Below are positions 46,072-54,387 of a stretch of DNA of 64,000 nucleotides, one piece after another. Position 1 is the first letter of the stretch. The number at the start of each line of letters is the position of its first letter. Origin of the DNA: Coxiellaceae bacterium (GTDB taxonomy: Bacteria > Pseudomonadota > Gammaproteobacteria > Coxiellales > Coxiellaceae); contig JARGOB010000009.1 in the NCBI GenBank assembly GCA_029212925.1, positions 62,001-126,000 on the forward strand, read 5' to 3'. The translations under genes were made by a program, and so were the position numbers. A model generated the notes under the pieces. The model was given only the letters and a program-made list of their open reading frames with translations. It did not search any database and was not told where the DNA came from.

Positions 46072-47389
46072 ATTAGCAGCGAAACACACCTTAAGTGATT
46101 CACAACATGAAAGCTATGTGGCACACCCTTTACGCGCCTGGGTTGTGGTATTAACCGCTGGTTTATTTTTCTTTTATGAATTTATTCAAATGAATATGTT
46201 CGATGCTATCAGTGGCTCGTTGATTCATCAGTTTGGCATTACGGCCGGGCGATTAGGCCAGCTGTCCTCCTACTACTTTATTGCTAATGTGGTTTTTTTG
46301 TTTCCTGCCGGCATCTTATTGGATCGTTATTCAACACGCATTGTCATTCTGGTGTCGATGGGCGTGTGTGTGCTGGGTACAGCATTGCTGTCATTTGCGC
46401 CGGACTTTCAGTGGGCGATTGCTAGTCGTTTCCTAACGGGTGTTGGTAGTGCTTTCTGCTTTCTTAGTGGTATTCGATTGGCATCGCGTTGGTTTGAGCC
46501 TCGGCATATGGCTTTGGTGACGGGTGTGCTAGTAACGATGGCGATGATGGGCGGCATGTTGGCGCAAACACCAATGGCCATGTTGGTGGCGAAATTCTCT
46601 TGGCGTGAAACATTAATATTAGATGCCTTGATGGGCATCATACTGATGCTTGTGATTGCTGCGGTGGTGCGTGATTATCCTGAGGGTTCGGCTGAGCTGA
46701 TAAAAGTACAAGAAGCGGAAGCAGAAAAAATTGGTTTTTGGTCTTCGCTGCGTTTGGCATTTGGTCGTTGGCAGAATTGGACAGCTGGCGCATACACTTG
46801 TTTGATGAATTTGCCGCTTAGTTTGCTTGGTGGTCTGTATGGTGCGATGTATTTAAAGCATTCGTACGGCTTGAATCAACTGCATGCTACTAATGTGATA
46901 TCGATGCTATTTTTAGGCACAATTATTGGTGCACCAATCATGGGGTGGTTTTCAGATCGTATACAACGTCGTCGCGCACCGATGTTAATGGCGGCATTGG
47001 CATCATTGGCATTAATGCTGTTGGTGGTTTATAGCCACGGCTTGAACTACAGCCTGCTAATTACTTTATTTTTATTGGTTGGTTTTTTTACTAGCGCACA
47101 AGTATTGTCTTATCCATGGGTAGCTGAAAACAGTTTGACCGTTATTACGGCTATGTCTGTTAGTGTGGTGAATATTTCAGTACAAGGTGGTCAGGCCATT
47201 TTTCAACCGATTTTTGGTTATTTACTGGACCGGCATGCTGCGGTAGGTCACTCGAGTGGGGCGGCAGCCAGTTACTCTATCGCTGATTTTAGAGTGGCAT
47301 TATTATTGCCGGTTATTGGATTTGTTGTGGCTTTTGTGGCAGCCTATTTAATTAAGGAAAGCTACTGTCGTCACATTGAAGACACCTAG
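46064..47389 (+). CDS. Major facilitator superfamily transporter 2 (paralogue)
   Basis: A 441-residue carrier clearly related to its upstream neighbour. The first spans correspond position by position (FFFYEFIQMNMFDAISGSLI; YFIANVVFLFPAGILLDRYS; GAPIMGWFSDRIQRRRAPM), as do SGIRLASRWFEPRHMALVTG and its counterpart. This marks a tandem duplication. Divergence in the middle loop (KVQEAEAEKIGF) suggests different substrates. ATG 46064 overlaps the end of copy 1. Confidence 0.9.
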   Translation: MTELAAKHTLSDSQHESYVAHPLRAWVVVLTAGLFFFYEFIQMNMFDAISGSLIHQFGITAGRLGQLSSYYFIANVVFLFPAGILLDRYSTRIVILVSMGVCVLGTALLSFAPDFQWAIASRFLTGVGSAFCFLSGIRLASRWFEPRHMALVTGVLVTMAMMGGMLAQTPMAMLVAKFSWRETLILDALMGIILMLVIAAVVRDYPEGSAELIKVQEAEAEKIGFWSSLRLAFGRWQNWTAGAYTCLMNLPLSLLGGLYGAMYLKHSYGLNQLHATNVISMLFLGTIIGAPIMGWFSDRIQRRRAPMLMAALASLALMLLVVYSHGLNYSLLITLFLLVGFFTSAQVLSYPWVAENSLTVITAMSVSVVNISVQGGQAIFQPIFGYLLDRHAAVGHSSGAAASYSIADFRVALLLPVIGFVVAFVAAYLIKESYCRHIEDT

Positions 47390-47419
47390 TATGAGATCAA
47401 CCAAGTAAAAGGACAAAGC

Positions 47420-47914
47420 ATGGGGTTAGTGCGTACTTTTTTTGCTGTTTTATTTGTTGCCTGTGTGGTGTTGTTGTCTGTCGGTTACTACATCCAATAT
47501 GCGGATGGTTTATTACCTTGCACCCTGTGTATTTTTCAACGTGTTGCTTATGCGGCAACCGGGGTAATTGCTTTACTTGGGGTAATTATTCCTTACCGAC
47601 GTAATGGTTTTCGTGTGATTGCCTTTTTTGGTTTATTAACTTCATTGGCGGGTGTCGGTTTGGCATGGCGCCAAGTATGGTTACAACATCAGCCATTGGA
47701 TCCGAATGCGCCGTGTATGCCGGGGTTGTCTTATTTATTTCAAGTGTTTTCGTTTCCGCGTGCATTAGGTATGGCTTTACAGGGCACAGCGGATTGCGGA
47801 CAAATTCGTTGGACTTTGTGGTCGTTAAGCATGGCGGAGTGGTCTTTGGTTTGTTTTGTTGGCTTGGCTTTGGGTATGTTATTAACGATGTGCTGGCAGC
47901 CTAAAAAAATATAA
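47420..47914 (+). CDS. dsbB: Disulfide bond formation protein DsbB
   Basis: Inner-membrane quinone-linked oxidase that reoxidises DsbA. The product has 164 residues and four spans. The first Cys pair is in LLPCTLCIFQRVAY (CTLC), and the second pair is split between NAPCMPGLSYLF and GTADCGQIRW. The quinone-site Arg follows the first pair. AAAAGGA precedes ATG 47420. Confidence 0.94.
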   Translation: MGLVRTFFAVLFVACVVLLSVGYYIQYADGLLPCTLCIFQRVAYAATGVIALLGVIIPYRRNGFRVIAFFGLLTSLAGVGLAWRQVWLQHQPLDPNAPCMPGLSYLFQVFSFPRALGMALQGTADCGQIRWTLWSLSMAEWSLVCFVGLALGMLLTMCWQPKKI

Positions 47915-47930
47915 CGCTAGGAGAGCACGT

Positions 47931-48413
47931 GTGCTATCACCACTTTCGATTGCGTTGATACAAACGCTGCATGTAATGTGTGGGGTAGTGTTAATAGGTG
48001 TAAGTCTGGCCAGTTATTTTTATGTGATGAATAGCCTGCGTCGACAGGACGTTATTTTAGCGTTATACGCCTTACGCCTGAGTTATTTTGCTGATGTTAT
48101 TTTTATCCCACTGATCTTGATTCAGGTCATTACTGCGCTAGTGTTGATGGTGGCTAGGCACATTGAGTTAACCACGCCGTGGACGGTGGTGGCCTTTATT
48201 GCTTTTGCTGTGGTTGTATTGCTATGGGCCACCGCCGTACTTATTAAATTTGCTTTTATTAAACAATTGCCCCAAAAAATCGGTGCGGTATGGTTTCGTG
48301 TTAGTTATAGCGTTGTCTATGGACTGATGGGGTTGGTGTTTATATTGATTGTCCATGATGCTGTATTGCATCAAACATATTTTGCGCCGTTGGTTAAGAG
48401 GATGTTGTCATGA
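47931..48413 (+). CDS. DUF2269-like membrane protein 1
   Basis: Four-span membrane protein of 160 residues beginning at GTG 47931, with GGAG 6 nt upstream. It opens SIALIQTLHVMCGVVLIGVS, which parallels the ALKIIHVISAAVLFGTG of the third gene of the cassette, so the two are probably distant paralogues of the DUF2269 group. The histidine in the first span could bind heme or a quinone, but nothing proves this. It overlaps the SDR-DoxX gene by 4 nt. Confidence 0.72.
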   Translation: MLSPLSIALIQTLHVMCGVVLIGVSLASYFYVMNSLRRQDVILALYALRLSYFADVIFIPLILIQVITALVLMVARHIELTTPWTVVAFIAFAVVVLLWATAVLIKFAFIKQLPQKIGAVWFRVSYSVVYGLMGLVFILIVHDAVLHQTYFAPLVKRMLS

Positions 48414-49699
48414 AGGTAATGGTATTGGGTGGTAATGGTTTTATTGCACGCGCTATTGTTTATCGCTTATTAGCAGCGGGACATGAGGTGGTGGTGGCAG
48501 TGCGTAGCGGTGCTCATTTGTGGCAAGCGGCGGATCCACGGATTACCGTGATTACAGTTGACTTCACCAAAGATACGAACAGCGAGCGATGGTTGTCGCG
48601 ATTAAATGGAGTCGACGTGGTGATTAACTGCGTTGGTGTATTTCAAACACCCTCAGCTAAAACATTATGGCAAATTCACTATGATACACCGGTTGCCATA
48701 TTTACTGCTTGTGTTAAGGCGCAAGTAAAGCAAGTCATTCAATTATCGGCGCTGGGTGTTGATAAAATTGAAGTGCCTTATGCATCGAGTAAATATAAAT
48801 GCGAACAATCGTTAGCTGAGCTGCCGATTGATTCAGTGATCTGGCGCCCTTCGTTTGTGTATGGTGCGGGCAGTTATGGCGGTAGTTCATTGTTTCGGGG
48901 TTTGGTCGGCTTGCCATTTGTGATTCCTTTACCGGGCAAGGCAACACAAAAAATGCAGCCGGTACATATTGATGATTTATCTCGTATGGTGGTTGAGTCG
49001 GTCGGCTGGACGGGTAAGCATTTATTATCAGCGGTGGGCAGTGAGCGTTTAAGTTTGAAATCGATCTTAAATAAGATGCGTAGCTGGTTGGGTTTTAAAA
49101 AAGCGATTAATGTGTCTGCACCGATAAGTATGATTAAGTTGGTCAGTTGGTTTGGCAATGCTTTTTATAATTCGCCGTTGAGTAGCACTGGGACCAAGAT
49201 GATGCAGCTGGACAATGTGGCGACTGATGAGGAGCAGCAGGTGTTGTTATCAAAATTATCCTTTAAGCCGCGCTCATACAGTGAGGGTTTATTTGCACAA
49301 GTGAGCCAGGTGCAAGATCGTTGGCATGCGCGTTTGTTTTTTTTGCGGCCCGCTTTGCGTTTATCGATTGCATTTATTTGGTTGTGGAGCGGTTTTGTTA
49401 GTTGGTTTAATCCAGTGGCTGGCCTGTCATTGCTATCGGTCACGTCATTGTCATTCAGCAGTAAAATGGCTTTTATTATCGTCGGTGGTTTAATTGATAT
49501 TGTGTTGGGCTTGCTTACGTTGTTAAATAAAAGATTGGCGTGGGTTGGTAGTATACAAATTGCGATGATGGTGATTTATACGGTTAGTGCTAGCTGCTTA
49601 CCTTTGGGGCTGTGGGCTAATCCGTTAGCACCATTAGCTAAAAACATACCATTGGTATTGGCGACGTTAGTGATGATGGCGCTGGAGAAACAACGGTGA
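48410..49699 (+). CDS. NAD(P)-binding SDR protein fused to DoxX-like membrane domain
   Basis: 429 residues with two parts. Residues 1-290 form an extended (NmrA/atypical) SDR with MVLGGNGFIARAIVYRLL, VDVVINCVGVFQT, YASSKYKCEQ and RPSFVYGAG. Residues about 310-429 contain four spans of the DoxX-like type (ALRLSIAFIWLWSGFVSWF, FIIVGGLIDIVLGLLTLL). Such fusions occur with DUF2269 proteins in other bacteria. A membrane redox role is likely; the substrate is unknown. It is joined by 4-nt overlaps to DUF2269 genes on both sides. Confidence 0.85.
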   Translation: MKVMVLGGNGFIARAIVYRLLAAGHEVVVAVRSGAHLWQAADPRITVITVDFTKDTNSERWLSRLNGVDVVINCVGVFQTPSAKTLWQIHYDTPVAIFTACVKAQVKQVIQLSALGVDKIEVPYASSKYKCEQSLAELPIDSVIWRPSFVYGAGSYGGSSLFRGLVGLPFVIPLPGKATQKMQPVHIDDLSRMVVESVGWTGKHLLSAVGSERLSLKSILNKMRSWLGFKKAINVSAPISMIKLVSWFGNAFYNSPLSSTGTKMMQLDNVATDEEQQVLLSKLSFKPRSYSEGLFAQVSQVQDRWHARLFFLRPALRLSIAFIWLWSGFVSWFNPVAGLSLLSVTSLSFSSKMAFIIVGGLIDIVLGLLTLLNKRLAWVGSIQIAMMVIYTVSASCLPLGLWANPLAPLAKNIPLVLATLVMMALEKQR

Positions 49700-50166
49700 C
49701 ATGGTATAACGCACTTAAGATTATTCATGTGATTAGCGCCGCTGTGTTATTCGGTACAGGCCTAGGCACGGCGTTTTATATGTTATTGGTCAATCGCCAA
49801 AAAGATATCACATTGATTGCGCAAGCAACACGTCAGGTGGTGTTTGCCGATTGGATGTTTACCGGTACGTCCGGTGTAGTACAAGCGGCGACGGGATTGG
49901 CGATGATTTATTTGCATGGTTATAGCTTTCATCTGTTATGGGTGTGGGGCTCGATTGCTGGATATTTCATTGCAGGTGCTTGCTGGTTGCCGGTGGTATG
50001 GCTACAGATTCGCTGCCGAGATCTAGCCTTTGTGGCCAGCGAATCACAGCAATCCCTGCCTGCAACCTACCATCGCTATTTCACCACGTGGTGGATTCTC
50101 GGCATTCCTGCTTTTTTTGCACTATTGCTGGTGTTTTTTCTGATGAGCAGTAAGATAACCCTCTGA
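49696..50166 (+). CDS. DUF2269 membrane protein 2
   Basis: A 156-residue, four-span protein of PF10027, with WYNALKIIHVISAAVLFGTGLGTAFYML and TGTSGVVQAATGLAMIYLHGY as in the family. GTG 49696 overlaps the stop of the SDR-DoxX gene (GTGA). Conserved histidines in the first and second halves (IIHVIS, YLHGY) may be cofactor ligands (speculation). Confidence 0.85.
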   Translation: MTWYNALKIIHVISAAVLFGTGLGTAFYMLLVNRQKDITLIAQATRQVVFADWMFTGTSGVVQAATGLAMIYLHGYSFHLLWVWGSIAGYFIAGACWLPVVWLQIRCRDLAFVASESQQSLPATYHRYFTTWWILGIPAFFALLLVFFLMSSKITL

Positions 50167-50198
50167 TATTTCGTGATATAAACAAGGAGGGTGACTGA

Positions 50199-51056
50199 TT
50201 GCGGTTGTTCAGTTATTATACAGGTCGGTATGAGCAAGTAACGAGACTAGTAGGTATGGCCACATTTAAACAATCTGATTTAATCGCCCTGTGCCGCAGC
50301 CTTATTTCATCGCCCCCTTGCCTGATCGCCAAGCAGACCGATACAACAGCGGAAGGTATGTGTCTCGATGAGGCGATAGGGGGTGCGATTGGGCGGTTGT
50401 TTAACCACGCTGATTTAATTAGCAAGTGTAATATATTTAACCTTAGCGGTGATGCTGATTTTTTGCGTAGCGTGGCGGAGCGGCAACCGCTGAAACCAAG
50501 GGAGGGTTTTGCTGCGCTGGAGAAGCCCAATCTATTAGAGCAGTGGTTTTCGATGTTAAGTGCATGCCTATCAGTTTGTGATGCTTTAAGTGACGTGCGT
50601 AAATATCGTTTAGACCATAATTTACCGATAAAAGATATCGATAAAGTGCAAAGAAGATTATTGAAAGTCTTTTCAGAACATTCCGATCTTGATTTGTTAC
50701 ATGATGTTGGTAGTAAGGGGCTGCGATCGACTATTCGTCGGTTACGCTATCAGGCCGCTGCGTTACGTGTGGGAGACAAGGATGCCGAGATGTATGTATT
50801 TGATAAGCTGCGTGGTTGCCAAGAAGATTTTTTTATTGGTGATGAAAAAATAGATTATCGACTGGTTGAGCAGCTGTATTTGATGTCATCAGCGTTGCCA
50901 GAAGAAGATGTTTCTGTAGTTATGCCCCGCGTGTCTATGCCTATGCCTAGGCTATTTTCAAGACTCAACGACCGAAGGAGTGACCTCGCGGGGCTTGCGC
51001 CAGCGGAACTTGAAGATGATGACAGCTATAAGGCACGACACGGCGGAAGCCACTAA
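50199..51056 (+). CDS. Hypothetical protein, alpha-helical
   Basis: I recognise no family. A strong AAGGAGG 8 nt before TTG 50199 supports a 285-residue product. An internal ATG at 50256 would give a shorter one. It is mostly helical, without signal or span, with DVRKYRLDHNLPIKDIDKVQ and GLRSTIRRLRYQAAALRVGD as amphipathic stretches. The last 32 codons overlap the 3' end of the convergent nhaA gene, so that tail (SRLNDRRSDLAGLAPAELE) is dictated by the antisense of NhaA. It could be a host-directed or regulatory protein; unknown. Confidence 0.6.
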   Translation: MRLFSYYTGRYEQVTRLVGMATFKQSDLIALCRSLISSPPCLIAKQTDTTAEGMCLDEAIGGAIGRLFNHADLISKCNIFNLSGDADFLRSVAERQPLKPREGFAALEKPNLLEQWFSMLSACLSVCDALSDVRKYRLDHNLPIKDIDKVQRRLLKVFSEHSDLDLLHDVGSKGLRSTIRRLRYQAAALRVGDKDAEMYVFDKLRGCQEDFFIGDEKIDYRLVEQLYLMSSALPEEDVSVVMPRVSMPMPRLFSRLNDRRSDLAGLAPAELEDDDSYKARHGGSH

Positions 51057-52178
51057 AATTGATTGCTTGGCAATGTCTTCATATGGCGTTTGATTAAACG
51101 CCAGCGAGCTGAGGAACAAACTCATGGTAAAGCCAATGCCCGTTAAGCAGGCAAATCCAATCAAGTGCCGATAGTTAGCGTCCTTTGGCATCGGAGACCA
51201 ACCAAAGAAAGTGCAGGCACCAGCAAATAAAAACACACCGACAGCTTTACCGACTACAAGCCCAAAGATAATGCCGAGCGATACCGGGCTATGCAGCTGT
51301 GCCCAACCAAAATCAGCAAATGGTAGGCCGCCATTACAAAATACAAACAACGGTAAAATGCCGTAAGCAACCCATGGATGCAGTTTGTTTTCGAGATCTT
51401 TTAAAGGTGAGTAATGACTGTCTTTTCTGCCTTTCATTGGCACAAATAAACCAACAATCACCCCCGCCAGCGTGGCGTGGATGCCTGATTTAAGTACGCA
51501 GACCCATATGATGGTGCCAATAATAATATACGGAGCAAGGTTTTCAACTCGGCAACGATTCAATACAAATAAAAATACAATGCCCATGGCGGCGACCAGT
51601 AACGACAGCTCTGATAGTTTGCCAGTATAAACAATCGCGATAATAATAATCGCTAACACGTCATCAACAATGGATAGCGCCACCATTGTCACGCGTAAAC
51701 TGCGTGGTACGGATTTGCCGAGTAAAGCAATCAGGCCTAACACAAAGGCAATATCTGTGGTAATCGGAATTGGCCAGCCACGCGCCATGCTTGGGTCGTG
51801 ATGAGTAAAAGCCCAATACAACGCGGCAGGTATAATAATGCCACCGATGGCGCCAAGAAATGGTAAGCGGACTTGCGATAACTTCGACAGTTCACCCTCA
51901 ATCATTTCACGCTTCATCTCAAGTGCGAGCAGCATAAAGAAGATCGCCATTAAACCATCGTTTAGCCACAGCACCAGTGGCTTTTCGATTACTAATAAGC
52001 CGATGCGGATATGAATAGGCAGGTTTGTCAGGCTTTCATAATAATGACTGAGCGGCGTGTTGTTGACTATCAACGCAAACAGCAAGGCGAATAAAAGCAA
52101 TAAGCCGGAAAACGCTTCTAAGGTTATAAAGCGTTCAATAATTGATTTGTTACTGTTGTTTAAAGTTTCACTACCCAT
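50958..52178 (-). CDS. nhaA: Na+/H+ antiporter NhaA
   Basis: Electrogenic sodium/proton antiporter of the inner membrane, 406 residues. It shows LNDGLMAIFFMLLALEMKRE, the region WPIPITTDIAFVLGL, and the ion-binding aspartates in SIVDDVLAIIIIA (the NhaA Asp-Asp pair). The C-terminus is slightly extended (FRWRKPREVTPSVVES). ATG 52178 lies 19 nt inside the end of ilvE, so the two are coupled. Its 3' end overlaps the convergent orphan gene by 99 bp. Confidence 0.96.
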   Translation of the reverse strand: MGSETLNNSNKSIIERFITLEAFSGLLLLFALLFALIVNNTPLSHYYESLTNLPIHIRIGLLVIEKPLVLWLNDGLMAIFFMLLALEMKREMIEGELSKLSQVRLPFLGAIGGIIIPAALYWAFTHHDPSMARGWPIPITTDIAFVLGLIALLGKSVPRSLRVTMVALSIVDDVLAIIIIAIVYTGKLSELSLLVAAMGIVFLFVLNRCRVENLAPYIIIGTIIWVCVLKSGIHATLAGVIVGLFVPMKGRKDSHYSPLKDLENKLHPWVAYGILPLFVFCNGGLPFADFGWAQLHSPVSLGIIFGLVVGKAVGVFLFAGACTFFGWSPMPKDANYRHLIGFACLTGIGFTMSLFLSSLAFNQTPYEDIAKQSILVASAVSCLIAVIIFKFRWRKPREVTPSVVES

Positions 52179-53173
52179 TGATACGGATCATCTTGTTCAC
52201 ACAGTTGTATTGCCCGATAGAGATCATAGACCTGTCTAGTGACCTCGCCCACTTCATTATTACAGAAGATGGTCTCGTTGTCTTTATAATGCATGCTGCC
52301 AATCGGAGTAACAATAGCGGCCGTTCCGGTGCAGAATACTTCGTCAGCGGTTAATGCTTGTTCAACGCTTATCTGAGTTTCTTCAACTTCTGTGCCTAAT
52401 TGGTTGCGAAGTAATTGGATGATGCTGTCGCGGGTAATGCCGGGTAATATCGCGCCGAGCTGTGGCGTTTTTATTTTATTGCCAAAGCGGAAGAAAATAT
52501 TGGCAGCGCCGGCTTCTTCAATGTATTTAGTTTTAGCAGCATCTAAATAAATACAGACGGCAAAGCCCTCTTTTTTAGCTTGCAGAGTTGATGGGTAGCA
52601 GCCAGGGTAATTACCACAAAACTTGGCGTGGCCGGTACCATGTGGTGCGGCACGGTGATAGTCGGTAGCAATTTTTGTGCGAATGGGCGATAGTCCGCCA
52701 CTAAAATAGTTGCCTACGGGTGATGCGAAGATAATAAATTGGTATTCCGATGACGGTGCATTGCCTAATAAGGCGCCACTGCCAAAGGCTACGGGCCGTA
52801 GATATAAAGCACCCTTGCCATAAGGCGGAATAAAATCACGGTTATCTTCAACAACGGCACGTACGCCTTCGAGAAAGATATCTTCTGGAACAGGTGGAAT
52901 CGCCACTTGTGCGGCACTGGTGGCGAAGCGTCTTGCGTTGGCTTCAGGGCGAAACAATACCACTTCGTCATTTTTTGTACGATGCGCTTTCATGCCTTCA
53001 AATATGCCCTGGCCGTAATTGATAATGCCAGCGGCAGGTGACAAGCTGATATCACCAAACGGTTGTAGTTTGCCTGGTTGCCAAGGTTTATCGACGGTGG
53101 TACTGGTGACATACATGCTGTTTATGGGGGTGAGTGAAAAAGTGAGCTTGTCCCAATCAATATCAGCTGGCAT
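52160..53173 (-). CDS. ilvE: Branched-chain amino-acid aminotransferase
   Basis: PLP-dependent transaminase for Val, Leu and Ile. From ATG 53173, preceded by AAGGAGG, it has 337 residues. The class IV fold shows YGQGIFEGMKAHRTKN, FRPEANARRF, the PLP lysine region GTGHAKFCGNYPG, EEAGAANIFFRF, LPGITRDSII and the phosphate loop FCTGTAAIVTPIG. It is the type II (BCAT2-like) form rather than the short enteric IlvE. It leads an operon with nhaA. Confidence 0.93.
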   Translation of the reverse strand: MPADIDWDKLTFSLTPINSMYVTSTTVDKPWQPGKLQPFGDISLSPAAGIINYGQGIFEGMKAHRTKNDEVVLFRPEANARRFATSAAQVAIPPVPEDIFLEGVRAVVEDNRDFIPPYGKGALYLRPVAFGSGALLGNAPSSEYQFIIFASPVGNYFSGGLSPIRTKIATDYHRAAPHGTGHAKFCGNYPGCYPSTLQAKKEGFAVCIYLDAAKTKYIEEAGAANIFFRFGNKIKTPQLGAILPGITRDSIIQLLRNQLGTEVEETQISVEQALTADEVFCTGTAAIVTPIGSMHYKDNETIFCNNEVGEVTRQVYDLYRAIQLCEQDDPYQWVVKL

Positions 53174-53273
53174 GTATTCCTCCTTGGTGGCTATGAGCTG
53201 GGAAAGTATAACATAGTCTTGCATCGCGATTGCGGTGTTCTGTCACTCCTTATTCTGACCTGTCATCAACTAT

Positions 53274-53355
53274 GTCATTGCGAGAACCCGAAGGGCTCGA
53301 AGCAATCTAAGCTTCTGTTGTGAGATTGCTTCGCCACTGTGTGGCTAGCAATGAC
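53274..53355. repeat. REP-like inverted repeat of the GTCATTGCGAG type
   Basis: GTCATTGCGAG at 53274 and CTAGCAATGAC ending at 53355 form outer arms. CGAAGCAATCT and AGATTGCTTCG form perfect 11-bp inner arms. This layout is typical of dispersed palindromic repeats in many proteobacteria. It directly abuts the 54-bp copy of the uvrD end. Confidence 0.75.
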
Positions 53356-53356
53356 C

Positions 53357-53410
53357 AAAGGCGTTAAGCCGCCTGCAGTTTAGCGAAGCTGGCGACTAGC
53401 CATTTGGTGC
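53357..53410. repeat. Left 54-bp direct repeat: copy of the uvrD 3' end
   Basis: Identical over 54 bp to 54334-54387; with flanking bases 53351-53410 matches 54328-54387 at 59 of 60. The right copy contains the last 47 bp of uvrD including its stop. Between the two copies lies a toxin-antitoxin pair, and the antitoxin stop codon begins at the last base of this repeat. Confidence 0.9.
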
Positions 53411-53745
53411 TATGGCGTATCATGCAAAATATTGATTCCGTTACGTGCGACGAGATGCAGCAGCTTTAATGATGTGCCTCTTGGGTGGCGAATTCCTTGC
53501 TCCCAATGCCTAACGGTAGATAGTGTTGTGTTTAGTAGCTTGGCAAATACAGCTTGGCTGACTTTTTCTTTCAGTCGTATTGCTTTGATTTTTGTGGGTG
53601 GCAAGTCTTCAACAGGAGCTATGGCCCAGGCTTTAAAGTCTCGTAGAGTTGTGATGTCCATTGCGCCAACTTGGTGTAGGCTTTCTGCTAAATCTAATGC
53701 ATCATCTCTTAATTTTTTTCCTGTTTTATCAGTGTGTTTTTTCAT
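53410..53745 (-). CDS. Antitoxin with XRE-type helix-turn-helix (HigA-like)
   Basis: DNA-binding antitoxin, 111 residues. The C-terminal half is an XRE/Cro helix-turn-helix (KVSQAVFAKLLNTTLSTVRH then WEQGIRHPRG). The N-terminal half is charged, and probably the toxin-neutralising part. It follows the toxin by 11 bp with AAAGGGTGATCTC before its ATG, the toxin-first order of HigBA. It likely represses at the palindrome upstream of the toxin gene. Confidence 0.88.
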   Translation of the reverse strand: MKKHTDKTGKKLRDDALDLAESLHQVGAMDITTLRDFKAWAIAPVEDLPPTKIKAIRLKEKVSQAVFAKLLNTTLSTVRHWEQGIRHPRGTSLKLLHLVARNGINILHDTP

Positions 53746-53756
53746 GAGATCACCCT

Positions 53757-54119
53757 TTAAATTTTAATTAAGTCTTTATTTTTTAGAAGCCTGCTAATTT
53801 GTTCCCTTGTTGCTTTTAATAGGATGTTTGACAAAGTTTTATAATATTCTTTTTCGCTAGTTGTAAAGTTTTCTCGATCATTTTTTGCCATCCCAATGAT
53901 AAAAATTGCTCTGTGTTCATTCTTAAAAGCGATCAATGTTCTAAAGCCGCTACGCTTACCCTTGCCTGATCTTGCGATTCGTTTTTTATAGAGCCCTGCT
54001 CCAAGGCCTGCTTCATATTGACCTTCCATTAGCTCTGTTACTGCATCAGATAATGCTTTATCTGTAATTCGCTCTGATCGGGCCCATTTAGCGAACTTCT
54101 TATATTTAAATATTTCCAT
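53757..54119 (-). CDS. RelE/HigB-like toxin
   Basis: 120 residues matching the PF06296 group of RelE-superfamily toxins, which act as mRNA interferases at the ribosome. Key strings are FKYKKFAKWARSERITD, GLYKKRIARSGKGKRSGFR and AIFIIGMAKNDRENFTTSE, the last being a strong signature of the group. Basic residues in KRIARSGKGKRSGFR are likely catalytic or RNA-binding. Paired with the downstream antitoxin. Confidence 0.88.
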   Translation of the reverse strand: MEIFKYKKFAKWARSERITDKALSDAVTELMEGQYEAGLGAGLYKKRIARSGKGKRSGFRTLIAFKNEHRAIFIIGMAKNDRENFTTSEKEYYKTLSNILLKATREQISRLLKNKDLIKI

Positions 54120-54139
54120 TTGCAGGCCCTGTGGTTAAG

Positions 54140-54158
54140 TATACTACTTTGTAGTATA
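54140..54158. promoter_or_regulatory. Palindromic operator of the toxin-antitoxin pair
   Basis: TATACTAC-TTT-GTAGTATA (54140-54158) is a perfect 8-3-8 inverted repeat 20 bp before the toxin ATG. TA operons of this type are repressed by antitoxin at such sites. Confidence 0.75.
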
Positions 54159-54280
54159 TGGATCAATTCGGTGAATATTTTATATAAATCAGATTGTTAT
54201 TTAGTTTAATTGCACTTTGATACTCCTGTTTCGATGTCATTTGTGGACAACGAGCCAGGGTCCGGTGGTTTTTGTTTTTG

Positions 54281-54332
54281 GGTCCCGCCCCGGATCAAGT
54301 CCGGCGTGACAAAGTTTAGGGGCCGGGATGAC
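54281..54332. repeat. CCGGATCAAGTCCGG-type repeat
   Basis: CCGGA and TCCGG around TCAAG (54290-54304), followed by GTGAC and then GGCCGGGATGAC, repeat the REP-like vocabulary found at 5.9 and 61.4 kb. It touches the right copy of the uvrD-derived repeat. The remaining 54159-54280 gap shows nothing. Confidence 0.6.
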
Positions 54333-54333
54333 T

Positions 54334-54387
54334 AAAGGCGTTAAGCCGCCTGCAGTTTAGCGAAGCTGGCGACTAGCCATTTGGTGC
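54334..54387. repeat. Right 54-bp direct repeat, overlapping the uvrD 3' end
   Basis: Perfect match to 53357-53410. It holds the last uvrD codons (WLVASFAKLQAA region) and 7 bp beyond the stop. The two copies flank 923 bp with the toxin-antitoxin pair, like the repeats left by site-specific insertion at a gene end. Confidence 0.9.
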
